In this document: positions 20,639 to 40,262 of the stretch, piece after piece
Layout: each line of letters starts with the position of its first letter
Position numbering within the stretch: position 1 is the first letter of the stretch
Source of the DNA: Antennarius striatus
Lineage: Eukaryota > Chordata > Actinopteri > Lophiiformes > Antennariidae
Assembly: GCF_040054535.1 (NCBI RefSeq)
Contig: NC_090793.1
Span: 19,928,001-19,992,000, forward strand
Direction of reading: 5' to 3'
Length of the DNA: 64,000 nucleotides
Program-made: the position numbers and the translations under genes
Notes under the pieces: model-generated
What the model was told of the DNA's origin: nothing
Databases searched by the model: none
The model's input: only the letters and a program-made list of their open reading frames with translations

Positions 20639-22552
20639 GCCCACTCCAACCCCCCCACGCGGGGTAGAGTTTGTGCACCCGCCTAACGAGCTGCTCTCGA
20701 TCTGAAAGTCAAATGTCCTGTCAGCGGCTGATCACCTGGAGGCTCCGGCGGCTCCAGGAGGCTGTTGTTTACCGCGGCTCAAAGGTGAGCACAGGAACAC
20801 CTTCCACCCTCGTGCGTTTCTATAGAAACCGCCACAGGTGAGGCAGGTAGGATGCTAATGACCTCTCAGTGGGGCCGTGAGACTCGGCTGCAGGCAGCAA
20901 TTTGTCCAAGAGGAGCTGCATTAATCCCACATTGATTATTCCTATTTTACACAGAATGGAGAAACTCAATGACACTGAACCAGTCGGGACACAGAAACAA
21001 GAACAATTGAAGTTTGATGTTGTTTCATTGGCCTGGGCTCAGACTCTGTCTGATAAAGAAAGAGCTGAACGGGTTTATGGCTTTCAAACAATCAGAAATC
21101 TTTTTTTATCATTCATGCTGCAGAAATAAGAGGTTGAGGCGTGGCCTCGGTGACATCACGCCGACGGACAGGAACCAAACAGAACCTGGGAAACAGAGCC
21201 CATCATTTAGCTAAATTATTGTTATTCATCCCAGGAAGCATGATCCTGGTTTACCTGACATCTCACACCTAGGCCTCCAGTGATGTTCTACTTAGTCAAC
21301 CTTAATTGTGTGACCTTTATACTACTAGATATTACATCGCCTCTATCATGTATGAAACGAGCTATTTTACAGCAGTGACTGCGTTAAATTTTAAATATGA
21401 AAAATTAAATGAATAAAATGGTTGTACTCACCAAAACGGCTGATTTAAACACAAAGTCACTTCTCCTTTCTTTCCTCAGGAACACTTCTATGACTTGAGT
21501 TTACACTTTATCTGTTTTAATTCCAGCAACAAATCAGCTTTTTCAGGGACCAGACCCTCGTCTCACTGGAGCTTCTCTTCAGTTGTACAATTGCACATCG
21601 TCTACATAGCGCCGTCTTTTCAGAGTGAGTATCCAATCACATGACACGTACATGTCAGGGCCAGCTAGCAGGTCCTAGAAGGCCAACACGTGATCTGATT
21701 GGCTATCGCGTCTGTCTATTAATAGACAGTTCAGGGACGCCTGCATTCTAGATTCTGAAGGTCCTGGGCAGATTTCATTGAACCTGGCAACACAAGCTAG
21801 CTGAATTCTGATTGGATAAAACCTCTGTAACCTAAAAATAGAACACTCACCCAGTGTTGGCCCGTGTAATATTATATCCCAACGTATATTATATCCCAAT
21901 TTCCCTGCAGGGATCAGATTAGTATATAAAAATTTAATTACATTTCTTTTAAAAATGTATAGAGATTTATTTAAATATATATGCATTAAAATAAAACTAA
22001 CTTTCATCATAAGTTTCGTCATGAGTTCTGGTTTTGTCAGGCCGGCAGAGAAGACCTTGCTGGCCCTGACGGCCCACCTCTGCCTGCGCGCTGCTGATGA
22101 ATTGTGTTTGACAGGCAGGAAATAGAGCAGCTTTGTGAAACTGACTTATTTATTTGGATGACCCTTGATGGGGCCGTGGAGCATTTCATCCCAGGACTGG
22201 GCTATTTATGAAAGAGAGGAAAACAAGATTAAAAATGTATGAAGGTGCGTGTGCTTTACCTCACCTGGTTACCCGACACACAGCGGCTCGGCGCCGTCGA
22301 CGTGACTCAGACAGGATCCGTCTTCATCCTCGGGTCTGGATCCGTTGCAGCCGGACCGTCGGGGGGGGAAACTCTGTTTTCTATCCCTATGAAGTTGTGA
22401 CCTTGTACAATAGTGAGACCAATTCCTCTGATTATCCAGGCCAGTGGTTGTAATTGGACTCACAGTGTCTCCTATTATCTGATGTTGTGTTTGTGAACGC
22501 CTCATGCAGGCGGCGTCTGGCGTCTGAAAGGCGTTCACAAGGCTTCCACATC
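20639..22552. other. Divergent intergenic region between KCNMB3 and the MFSD8-like gene
   Basis: Both neighbours are transcribed away from this interval, so it must hold both promoters, but no TATA box or CpG island stands out. It contains a candidate inverted-repeat element at 21654-22070. A splice acceptor (catgcag) at 22503-22509 suggests that the MFSD8-like gene has an upstream 5' UTR exon here. No coding gene is seen. Confidence 0.45.
21654..22070. mobile_element. Putative short inverted-repeat element
   Basis: The left end reads 'gtcagggccagctagcaggt' and the right end 'gaccttgctggccctgac', inverted matches of about 17 bases with small gaps. The interior is AT-rich and non-coding. No clear target duplication was found, so the borders and class are uncertain. 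Confidence 0.4.
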
Positions 22553-29972
<7,420 letters not shown>

Positions 29973-30060
29973 GGAAGAGGAAGGAGGGAGGAAGGAGGGA
30001 GAGAGCATCCCGGACAGTCTGAGAGAATCAATACAAGTTTAGCACAGAGGAAATGTGTGG

Positions 30061-30066
30061 AATAAA
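30061..30066 (+). promoter_or_regulatory. Candidate polyadenylation signal of the MFSD8-like gene
   Basis: AATAAA 89 bases after the stop codon, giving a very short 3' UTR. Confidence 0.55.
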
Positions 30067-31168
30067 ACATCCACAGACGGGATCAAACCAGGTTCTTCAT
30101 CTTCTGCGGTCACATCTGATTACACATCATCACCATCAGATTTATTAGACGTTACACAAGGGGGCACCATTGCACTCACATTGACTATTAAAATCATAAT
30201 TGAAGATGAGAGACATTATTTTTAAACTGAACTATTTATATTCTATTAATATTCATGCATTGAATGGAAAGATGAGAGGTTGTTTTTTTTTTCCCCGTGT
30301 GACCCATGCACCGATGTTTTCATTCCTCATCTCGACACTTTCTTCATCTTTAAGAAGAAGAAAACAACACACCTGGTTGAGAATGAAACAGCTGACTCAA
30401 CGGGAGCAGGGCTGGAGCTGACAACGTCTTACCAGGTCGGTGTTGCTGACAGGAAGAAGTTCCGGAAGATTTTTATGAGCAGTGCAAGAATAAAACTGTA
30501 TTTTTACAGTAAAAAAAATTAATGCAAAGGCCTTTGGATGTAACACAAGACAGATCCTATCTGAGGCTATTACTCTCTATCTTATGTGCAAATGAGAAGC
30601 TCCAGAATTAAAAAAGAATTTTTAAAAAGTGCTTGTTAATTAGCTTTCTCTATCATTTTACTGTGGGGGGGGATTTAAAGTTTAATTGCCTGTATTCATA
30701 ATTCAAAACGTGGCACAAGGGGTGACTTGTGTGTGCTCAGCTGCTCTTCCATTCATCCTCCTGTAGGATGTGCTGCCTGCCTCACATCCGCCTCAGAGAG
30801 CAGAGCGCTGTGAGCGAGATCAAGGCATCGTCGATTCCCTTTGTACCAACCAACATGGCTTCGGCCAGTCGCTGGGTTTTTGCATAATTGCAGATAAAAC
30901 TCTGTAACGTTCCAGTTTTCTTTACTCAGCATTCAGTGTCTGGTGCCCAGAGGGTTACTTTTTTGTGCCTAAAATGGAAATTCTTATCTCCAATCTTCTT
31001 CTTTTAACGTAAAATGCAAATTATAAAAATCATAAATCCATTATAAATCCATCATAGCTCATATATGTATGTATATATATATATATGAATCAAAATAAAA
31101 ATTTATATATATGAAAGTTTATTCTTGTTTATTATATTAAAAATGAAAAACTAAAAATAAAATTACAT

Positions 31169-31315
<147 letters not shown>

Positions 31316-33314
31316 ACTAAATAATAAAATAATATAATAAAATAATATTTAAATATAAATTATATATATATTATTTTATTTTATTTTTAGTTTATATATA
31401 TATATATGCATATATATAATTTTATTTAAATTTTAATTTTATATTCATTTAAAAAATTTTTTATTTCTATTTTATTTTTTATCCCGCTTGACTCGGGTCA
31501 AGCTGGAGTTTTCTCTCTTGGAGAAAGCCAAATTCCTACTGTTTTGTGTTTTAATAGAAGAAGCGACACAAACACCCCCAGCATCACGTTAGCGTTATAG
31601 TGATTTTTCATTAAGGCATAACTTCATGGGGAAGAATTTCCACATTCTCGCTGCTAGAAGCTGAATTCATTTCCGTTCTCCACTGCTGATGCAGCTTTAT
31701 TCATGTTACTGGAGCTGCTTGTGGACTCTGTATTTTAAATCATTATCGTTGGTTTTATCACACAAACGAGGTAAACACACCAGCCTGGGTCATATTTACA
31801 GTCGTGTGTGTTCTCTGCTGCTCGCTGACCCTCAAGAATAAAAAACTGTCCTCATTATTGTTTTAAAAATGAAATGTTTTAAGAGTTATTTTCGTCATAT
31901 GAGTCATGCAGTGGAGAACTGAGAGAAAGGTCTCATGAAGTCACTTTGCTTCAAACTAATTTTCTATTTTAATTTTAAGGAATAAACAGCTTTACATCAT
32001 CATCATCAGGGATAATACAGTTAAAAAAGAAGAGTTGAGTGAAGCCGTTTTCACCCCTGCTGTGTAACTCTGACATTTTCACACCTAAACGTCCACACTG
32101 GTCGGACTTTAACCCACCAGCACAAAGTGTGTGTGAACCCAAGTGTGAATAAAGCAGGAGTTCAGAATTCACAGCCATCGTGTTGATGAGTGAACAAAGT
32201 GTCGCTTTGCAGGATTCCTGTGACTTACTTTACTTTGCACGATTGAGTAGATATTTTTTACTGATATTAATGCAAAAAAGTTGTAGACGTCGTTTCCAAA
32301 ATGTCATCTGTTGCACAAACACTTCATTATATTTGAAAGCTGCAACTTATTTTATTAAACTACCTTCAGTGTTGAGTAATAAATTACTGATGACAAAACT
32401 TTGAGTTGTTTCAACGCACGTTTATGTCATTGTGTCAAAGCATAGCCAGTAACAAAGCCTCTGATTGGTCGACAGCCTCGGCTCAATGACAGGATTTAAA
32501 TGGACGGATGACAATAAAGTTGTATTTAAAATGATAATCGAGAAAGAGCGGTTACTAAAGAAGAAAGCTCTAAAAAGCAAATGTAAATCATAAATCCATC
32601 AGACAGTTTTTGTGTGAACGTGCAAACAAACAAACAAAGTGATCACATGACCTCATCGGCAGGTGAAGTGCTCAGGAGACTTGAAACTCCCGATTTATCT
32701 TTATGTATTTATTTCATCAGGTCTTCTACAGAGGCTGCTCTGAGTCCAAAACTGGGGGCCTCGATCGCCCTACGGTGTCCATTTGGGTCAAAAAGGTCAG
32801 TCATAAATATAAATGGAGACTTCTGTACTAAAAGAAATGAGTGATTTTCGGTCGTACCTCCAGTATTTCCAGTCAATAAGAAAAGAAAATGATTTCAGCC
32901 GTCATCAGTGGCTTCACTCTGATGTTCAGTAACAGACAGATATCAAAGGTTTTTCTTTGAGGCGTTGGAGTTTCTGCTCCGCATGTCTGAACCCCTGCAG
33001 CAGCGTGTGTGTAGGAAGATCACGACCCCCCAGGACACAAACGAAAAAGTCAAAGCCCTGGGATTTTTACATTAATATACACTAAATATGTGCAAGTTAT
33101 TAAATTTTAAAGATACACAGAACGCCCATTTAATGCAGGACCCAGCTGCTCCCCGTGTGATGCGTGCAGATGCTGATGCTGCCGTCGCCATGGAGATGGA
33201 GATTTGTGAGGAAGAAAGTGAAAAGATGAAACGATATTACACAACTAGAGAGCGGGAACCCTGGTGCTCCGGCGGAGTTGAGTGGAGATTCAGTAACACA
33301 CCAGAGTGTTGTAC

Positions 33315-33390
<76 letters not shown>
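33315..33390. repeat. (TG)n microsatellite
   Basis: About 37 uninterrupted TG units. Confidence 0.97.
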
Positions 33391-33392
<2 letters not shown>

Positions 33393-33515
33393 CTATAAAT
33401 GGTGCAGCGTTCTTCCCACACGCTACCAGGAAGACGATTCAGTCAGGTGTAGAAACATCTGAGTGGATGGAACTGTGACCGGAGCGGCACCAAAATACAG
33501 AAATATATGTTTGTA

Positions 33516-33516
<1 letters not shown>

Positions 33517-33610
<94 letters not shown>
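33517..33610. repeat. (CA)n microsatellite
   Basis: About 46 uninterrupted CA units, inverted relative to the TG array just upstream. Confidence 0.97.
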
Positions 33611-33611
<1 letters not shown>

Positions 33612-33913
33612 CCGAGCCTCATGGTTGTCTTTTGCGTGTTTGCCCTCCCAGGGCAGCTGCGATCGATTCGACACCAGAGTGAAGACAGTCGTGGTGAAAG
33701 ACGTTTAAACCCACATTAATATTAAATATTGCTTTATGATGTGGCTCATATGTAAATATGACCACTTATCACACACACACCGCCTCTGCTGCCGCCATTT
33801 TATTTCCCATCAGGCATCCAAGAGGCGCCAAAATAAGATAAAATATCTCTGATGAACGTCTATCCTGACCGTCCAGCCGTGGCCTCGGGTCAACTCTGTG
33901 CCCTTCCTCTCAG

Positions 33914-34085
33914 GCAACCTGTTGGACACCACGATGATGATGATGTGAAGCAAAGGCCCCAAACTCAGTCTGTTAATAAGATAATGAATGAAGCTGATCT
34001 GAAGCTACAGATTTGGGTCTCTTATATTGTTGTCTTTTCTGTGATCTTTGTTATTTGGGTGGTTTTGTTAATTCTTCAAAGGTAA
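33914..34085 (+). CDS. Unassigned small ORF with one transmembrane segment (candidate exon)
   Basis: Not recognised. A good splice acceptor (cttcctctcag) precedes an open frame reading QPVGHHDDDDVKQRP..., then MNEADLKLQIW and a hydrophobic run of about 20 residues (SYIVVFSVIFVIWVVLLIL) ending QR before TAA. The frame remains open upstream to an ATG at 33852, and an internal ATG would give a 33-residue peptide of the acidic-head, single-helix type. A donor-like GTGAGT at 34211 shows that the area could be spliced. It may be the last exon of a small membrane-protein gene, a micropeptide, or chance. No homologue is recalled, hence low confidence. Confidence 0.25.
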
Positions 34086-34282
34086 TTCAACAGTCTGGTG
34101 AGTCCTGTCTCTTTAAGAGAGAGGTGTGCTGTGGGTCATGTGACCACTGCGACCTGTTTTCAGGAAGTGGATTCACTAAACTCAGTTTGGACCGGTCTGC
34201 AGCCAATCGGTGAGTCCTTCAGTTCATTTCTTTTCTGCTTTACGCTCCATGCTGGATGTCGTCGCCTTTCTGTCTGCTTCCG

Positions 34283-34348
34283 GTTTGTGTGTCGGCCGTT
34301 GATGATGTCATGACTGTTTGTGTGTCGGCCGTTGATGATGTCATGACT
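34283..34348. repeat. Two 33-bp direct repeats with TGATGTCA motifs
   Basis: The unit 'gtttgtgtgtcggccgttga' plus 'tgatgtcatgact' occurs twice back to back (34283 and 34316) with no mismatch visible. Each copy contains TGATGTCA, similar to an ATF/CRE-like site. Confidence 0.9.
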
Positions 34349-34559
34349 ATCTGACAGTTTAGTGGCAGATAAAGTTAAAGTTAATAACTTTGTGTCTTTG
34401 CTGTCTTGTTCAAGTCCACCATTGTTTGGTTTCTTTAATTTTAGAAATGTTGGGTTTGAATTGTGTGTGGTACTTCCTGGTTTGCCGCCGGGCATCATGG
34501 GATCTGTAGTTGCAATGGTTGAAGGACTGAATACACATTTTGCATTAACTTAATGAATT

Positions 34560-36209
34560 AGTATTTATATATAGATTTTATATAAGAGATTCATTAGTCA
34601 AATTATAATTGATATTCGGTATTATGACATATTTAAATATATTTAATACTTATGTTTCTTGATTGTATACAGAGGTTCATTGATGCTTTTGTAATGAAAT
34701 ATGAGTTGCTACGTTTAATATCATTACTGCTTATTATTATGTGATGTTTTCATACAAGTGAAAAGTTTCAAGTTTATTACTGACATCTTTAACAACAATT
34801 TCATTATGAACCACTGCCTCTGTTGCTATGGATAAAGAAAAATAAAACAACCAAAAGCAGAATTGTAGGAATTGTTGAGTAATATCCTCAGAACACCGGG
34901 TCCCCCTTTTTCGCAAAAAAACCCAAAAACCTGGTACATATATGCTCCTGAAATCAAGAATTAACCGCTATCAGTTCAGTTGCAATAACAGGAGACGATA
35001 AATCTGAATTTTAAACTGAATTCCTATGTAAAAATAACACACTTAACTCCTCTGAGGATGAGGACAGACAGCTCCATTATTATTACTATTATTTGAATTC
35101 ATCACCAGACCCGAATCTTTCAAAAACAAAATAAAGACGGATTTTAAAACACATCCAACTCATATAAAAGGCAAATTTACCTGCGCCTGTTTCCATTTTT
35201 GCATGGAGATGCTTTGAAAGCGATGTGACAGTCATGTAGAAAAGATAAATTGGTCACAAAGAGGAAAAACAGCATTTGACTGGAGCCAAAGTCTAACAAT
35301 TATGATAAAGGCAGCCGAGGAGCAGAGAGCGGCTCTCCTCACGCTGATGGAATTAACTTCACTTGAGGACGGCGGCTAATGGCTCGTAGATGATGGACGA
35401 GTCGGGCCCGTCGGCGGCGGAAAAAATAGGTGAGGGGATGAAAATCAGGCCAGCGATCCTCAATCCGTGATTCATTCTTTCCCCCTCATTCCTAGCAGAA
35501 AATGTGAAAAGATTTTCTCCCTGCAAATCATTTATTAAGAGCTTTAATTGTGGGCTGCATGAATATATTTATTCAGGATGAAGTTTTATTTCCTTGGAGG
35601 AGACAATTCATTAAAAAATCTTTTAAAATAGATGTCAGCACTTGGTGGGCTGCCAGCTCGGAGACTCTGTTGCTTCGTTATTGTTGCTGACTTAAGAACC
35701 TGACTTCTAGATGTCATTGCCAGGAAGTGGCTGCGGTCCAACGCCGCCGAGCGACTCGTCAGCGACACGCAAACAAAGGCAAATCTGATTCCACTGATGT
35801 GAAAGTTTCTCCTCATCTAATTTGTGACGAATCCACACCTTTAAGCCGCGAGGAGACGGCGTCTAATGAGCCGACAGGATGGTGGGGATGGGGAGCCTAT
35901 AGGTCGCTATCGATGTTGTGCTCCCCTAGGAGGGGGAGGTCACGTTTTCAACCGGGGGTCGATTTGTCTGCCGGATTTTAACGAATCTTGCTGGAATGTT
36001 TGAAAGGACAAATTAAATTGAGGAGTTTTGCCGCATGATGAATAAGGAGAACTGTCAGATGAGGCTTGTTTGACTGCTTTCGGGCCCCAGCCCATCCTTC
36101 CACTTTGGCCCCGGCCCTCCATGGTGGGGAATGTCCTTCAGGGATGGCGCCTCCGAGGAGGAAATGATGTGAATTTGCAGCTAGATCCTGAAGATTCCAT
36201 GTTTTAAGG
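34560..36209. other. Non-coding unique sequence
   Basis: No gene, transposon end or tandem repeat recognised. Stretches near 35160-35640 have balanced, non-repetitive composition that could be conserved non-coding DNA, but this cannot be judged without comparison. Confidence 0.4.
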
Positions 36210-36672
36210 CACATGTGTCAAACTCAAGGCCCGGGGGCCAAATGTGGCCCTCCACATCATTTAATGTGGCCCGCAAGAGCATGAAAGGTCAGAATGTCAA
36301 AGAATAAATAGGTCAAAAGTGTGCTTTGACCAAAAACTACATTTCCCACAATGCAGTAAAGTAATTCAGCCCATTTTAACTCGTTTTGACTAAAGTTAAC
36401 GTCCTAACTTGTGTCTGATGTTATTTTTCTTTATTGATTGATAGTTTGATCCTTGATTGATGGAGTTCTGTGGGTTTAATAACCTGACAAAAATTAAAAG
36501 GATTCATGTTAGAACAGAGAAACAAACTTTTTTTTTTTGTTTAACTGTAATGTTTGTAACTTGAGTAAGTAATAAATTCAGATTTATTTAACATTAAGCA
36601 GTAGTTACATTTATTTTACATTACTTCTAGTTGCATTTATTTACATTTTTAAGTTACATCCGGCCCTTTGAT
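36210..36672. mobile_element. hAT-like non-autonomous element, right end lost
   Basis: Starts CACATGTGTCAAACTC at 36210 and follows the family sequence through 'aaaaactacatttcccaca', 'gcccattttaactcgttttg' and 'ttattgattgatagtttgat' to 'acatccggccctttgattac', then stops without the CAGGGGTG terminus. Same orientation as the 17883-18353 copy. Confidence 0.85.
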
Positions 36673-37263
36673 TACAGCCAGTAGCGGTTTGATTTATTAC
36701 AGGTGAAGGCGGCGCCTGCGGGTGCGTGTGAACGCGGAGGCTCAGGTAGCTCGTCCACACGTATAAAGCTCCCTTCACTCTGTTTGCACGCCGTTCGCTT
36801 GGCGTTGCTACATACGGCCAATCAATCGCCCCCATACCCCCTCCCACCACCCACCCCCACGCTTCATACGAGAGCCCCGGAGAAACGAATGCCTCTGGGA
36901 CGTACACCGTACCGCTGATTGGAGCCCATTGTCATAGGAATGGAAATATATTCAGGTAATTATCAGGTTCATTTCTGTGGCCTCCTGCTTTCTCATGAAG
37001 CGTCTGTTGCTCTGCGATGGGGGTGGGTGGGGGGGGCGGTTTTTTTCCTCCAGATAGCCTCAGAGCTGACAGTAAATTTGCTCATCAACCGGTTTGGTTC
37101 CAGTTTGAGGTAAAATTATACGATATTTCACGGTCTGGCCCCTTTGAATGTGGCGTTACTCAGCAAAGCTAATAAGCTACGGTGGCTAAATGCAATCATT
37201 TAAACTCAGAGTGATTTCAGGAGCCAAACCCGACCTGCTCGCTTAGAAATGATCAGACCATCC
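36673..37263. other. Non-coding interval
   Basis: No gene recognised. GC-rich around 36700-36900, with frames open on both strands but without motifs. Confidence 0.4.
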
Positions 37264-37420
37264 TCCAACGCGGAGCATCTAAGGCGGAGCCTCAAACTGT
37301 AGCCGCCAATGCCGAGCCTCCAACGCGGAGCCTCCAACGCGGAGCCTCCAACGCGGAGCCTCCAACGCGGAGCCTCCAACGCGGAGCCTCCAACGCGGAG
37401 CCTCCAACGCGGAGCCTTTC
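37264..37420. repeat. GC-rich 14-bp minisatellite
   Basis: At least seven near-perfect units of 'cctccaacgcggag' plus degenerate units at the left edge. Apparent proteins in this block (VGGSALEAPRWRLR repeats) are only the translation of the array. Confidence 0.95.
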
Positions 37421-38417
37421 TGATGTGGAAGACGATGTTCTCCTCGTAATTCCAAACAGCCAATCCTCACATTTCATTTGGGCCCCCGCCGGGCCTCTCG
37501 TCTGACACGGTTAAGGTCAGGATTTATCCGCACGCCGTCACGTGGGAACGCATTGATCTAATTAACGGGCATGTGTGAAGAATATCATAAAACGATGAGG
37601 ACTTCATAGGAGGTCAGCCCAAGATCAATACGGAATCCCATCTCGTTTATCATCCCGCTGAGCCGCCGGGCTCCGCGGGGCTTAAAGACGCCGCCGTTTG
37701 ACGGTTTACTTTAATACTGGTATGAATAAAAGTAATGACACACAATCGCTTTGAGTTGATTTTGTTTGTCTGTTTGCAGCCTCTTTAGTGCCGTTCCTCT
37801 GTCAGCAAATGCTTCTATAAATACGCTGATTGTGCGGGAGAGGCTTCCAAACTAGAAACCATCAAGGGGAAGTATTGACATGGAGGCGATATGAAATTAA
37901 AACTGGTTTGTTACATCTGCTGATGGATTGATGTCGCGTCCTCTGCTATTTTTAAGGAGATTTGGCTGCTCTTATCTGCCATCTCCAACCCCTCCTGGAT
38001 GCAGCATCTTCAGATCAAGGATTAAACTTCTCCTCACACACATCACTTCACAGGATTAACCCTTTTGCTCGCTTTACGCTCTGCAGAGTTATTAATCTGG
38101 CCGCTGGTGGATGTAAAATCCAAAGGGAGATTGATTCGGAGAAAAATTCCAGCAGGCAGCTGCGAACAAACTCAATTTTTTTTAACCTAAAATCTAGGAT
38201 TTAACCTCCTTTTTTTCTTTTTTTTTTGTCTTCCTGACTCAATTAAGCTGTTAGATTTGTTTGAAGTCGACGAATGAAAGCAGAGGCTGCAGATTTTTCC
38301 AGCCCAAAACGGTGAATGGAGACCACCAGGGGTCCCGGTTCCCAGAGCCTGCATGTGTAATCCAGTCTAACACGCATGCAAATCTCATCTGTGCCCACAC
38401 ACAATGGCCTGTCTGTG

Positions 38418-38468
<51 letters not shown>

Positions 38469-40039
38469 CCAGGACACACCGAGGTTCACAGACTGGTGAG
38501 AGTCTTTTATCAACATCTGCATAATTAATCCAATAATCGTGGCTCTCTCTCTCCGAGGAGGCAGAAAAACCACAGTGTCGTCGGCGTCGGTGTAAAAAAT
38601 AGTGAATTCTCGTCGTAGCTCTCTCGCTGCAGAGTAAAAAACAAAAGTTGGCAACCTGGATCCCAGGGGAAATTAAAAAATCTTTGTCTTACCCAGCCAA
38701 TTAAATGAAATACACCTTTTTTTCGTACACGGCTGGAGCTGCTGGAATCTGTTTATGACTGTGTCGTGGTTTAAGGCTTGGCGTCACTTCTTCGCTCCTG
38801 GAAATCAAAAGCAGGGGATGAAAGGTGAAGGATTTCTGTTTTTTTGTTTTCCCAGACTTCTCTCCATCTGTCTCCAACATATAGATTTATGGGATTAGAG
38901 CCGATGCTGTTCCAAGGCTGGGCTCTTTCATGTGAGACATTGGATTAGACGGTCAAGCGCTCTTTTGTTGGTGTCCTCCTGCTCCTCAAACGCCTCCTTT
39001 CTCCTCCGTCTTCTCATCTTTGTGCGCCGCCGTTTCTCTATCGGCGCCACGACTTCAACTCCACCGCGTTTCGATAACTTCATCCATGTGACGCGCCATC
39101 GGGACCCCCCGGTGGGCAGACCACGGCTCAACAGGGGAGGGGGGCCTTCACTCCAATTTGCCATCGTTTGTCACCATTTGTTCATCCTGACAAACAGAAT
39201 GCTGGCCTTCGCCTGCCCCCCCCCCCCCCAGCTTGGACACATTCACACACGGCTTCTCATGGCTCCATTTCTCATGGATCACCCCATGCCACATGCACTT
39301 AAAAAAGCCCCCCCCCCTCATCTAATTACCTCATTTCGTCTGACATTAATATTGTATCACGCCGCCGTTGCATTATTGATGGCGTGTTTGTCTCGGTGTA
39401 TGAGATGTTAATTAAAAGATCAACTGGGGCTGTGACGGTATGACGAGTGTTTGTTATTCTGGAGTGACGGTTTCTCTAACACACCCTCACATTTCACTGA
39501 ATATCGTGCTTTCAGATCCGGGTTGGGGGACAAACCCTCCCCGGACGGTCCTGGACTAAACGCTGAAGGCCGAGCAGCGAGGTCGGGGTCCTCGGAGCAG
39601 ATAGCCGACGCTGATTTCCTGCCTCATATCAGTCTTGCATCTCGGCGTCGCAGAGCAACTAAAACATGGTAAATGGCCTCATAAAACCGCAGGAAGGTCG
39701 GACGGTTAAAACGCTTCCAGAGTGAAGTCCGTCTGCGGACGGTTTGCAAATGGACGGGCGATAAAGTGTAGAGGCCTTAACGTCGTTAACGTCCAGGCTG
39801 GACGCGTCCTCCTCCGTCCTCCTGCTCGCCTCCCGGAGCCTCCATGTGGTTTAAACCACCAGCTTAGAGACGAACCGCCAGATGGAGGGGCTGCTTCTCA
39901 CCGGCTGGGGGGGGGGGGGTCGACATATTTAACGTCTCTAAGGTCACAGCTTAGGAGTTGAGTCAATAACCGACATCATGGATCGTTCAAGTCACTGAAG
40001 AGAGCTGGTGTGTCGTTTTTATCGAGCACACAAACCAAC
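37421..40039. other. Non-coding interval
   Basis: No gene recognised. Includes a TG microsatellite at 38421-38467 and scattered poly-C runs (near 39217-39229 and 39307-39316). Open frames on both strands near 38930-39410 overlap one another and lack motifs. Confidence 0.4.
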
Positions 40040-40262
40040 CGCTTGTGACACGCTCTCATTTCATCTCCTTTTATTTCTTTCATCTCATTTCATTTCTTTC
40101 ATTTCATCTCATTTCATTTCCTTCATTTTCTTTCATTCATTTTGTCCCATTTAATTTCTTTCATGCATTCATTCCATTCAATCATTTCATTCAATCATTT
40201 CATTCAATCATTTCATTCAATCATTTCATTCAATCATTTCATTCAATCATTTCATTCATTTC
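40040..40262. repeat. Pyrimidine-rich 'tcatttcattcaatcatttc' repeat
   Basis: A simple-sequence block of cattt/catct units resolves at 40165-40257 into about six copies of a 14-base unit (tcattcaatcattt). The open frame rich in HSIISFNHFIQSF is a by-product. Confidence 0.9.

Noticed and set aside
37206-37477. Repeat protein with VGGSALEAPRWRLR units
   Set aside because: Three frames of the 14-bp minisatellite give the same kind of product; no gene context.
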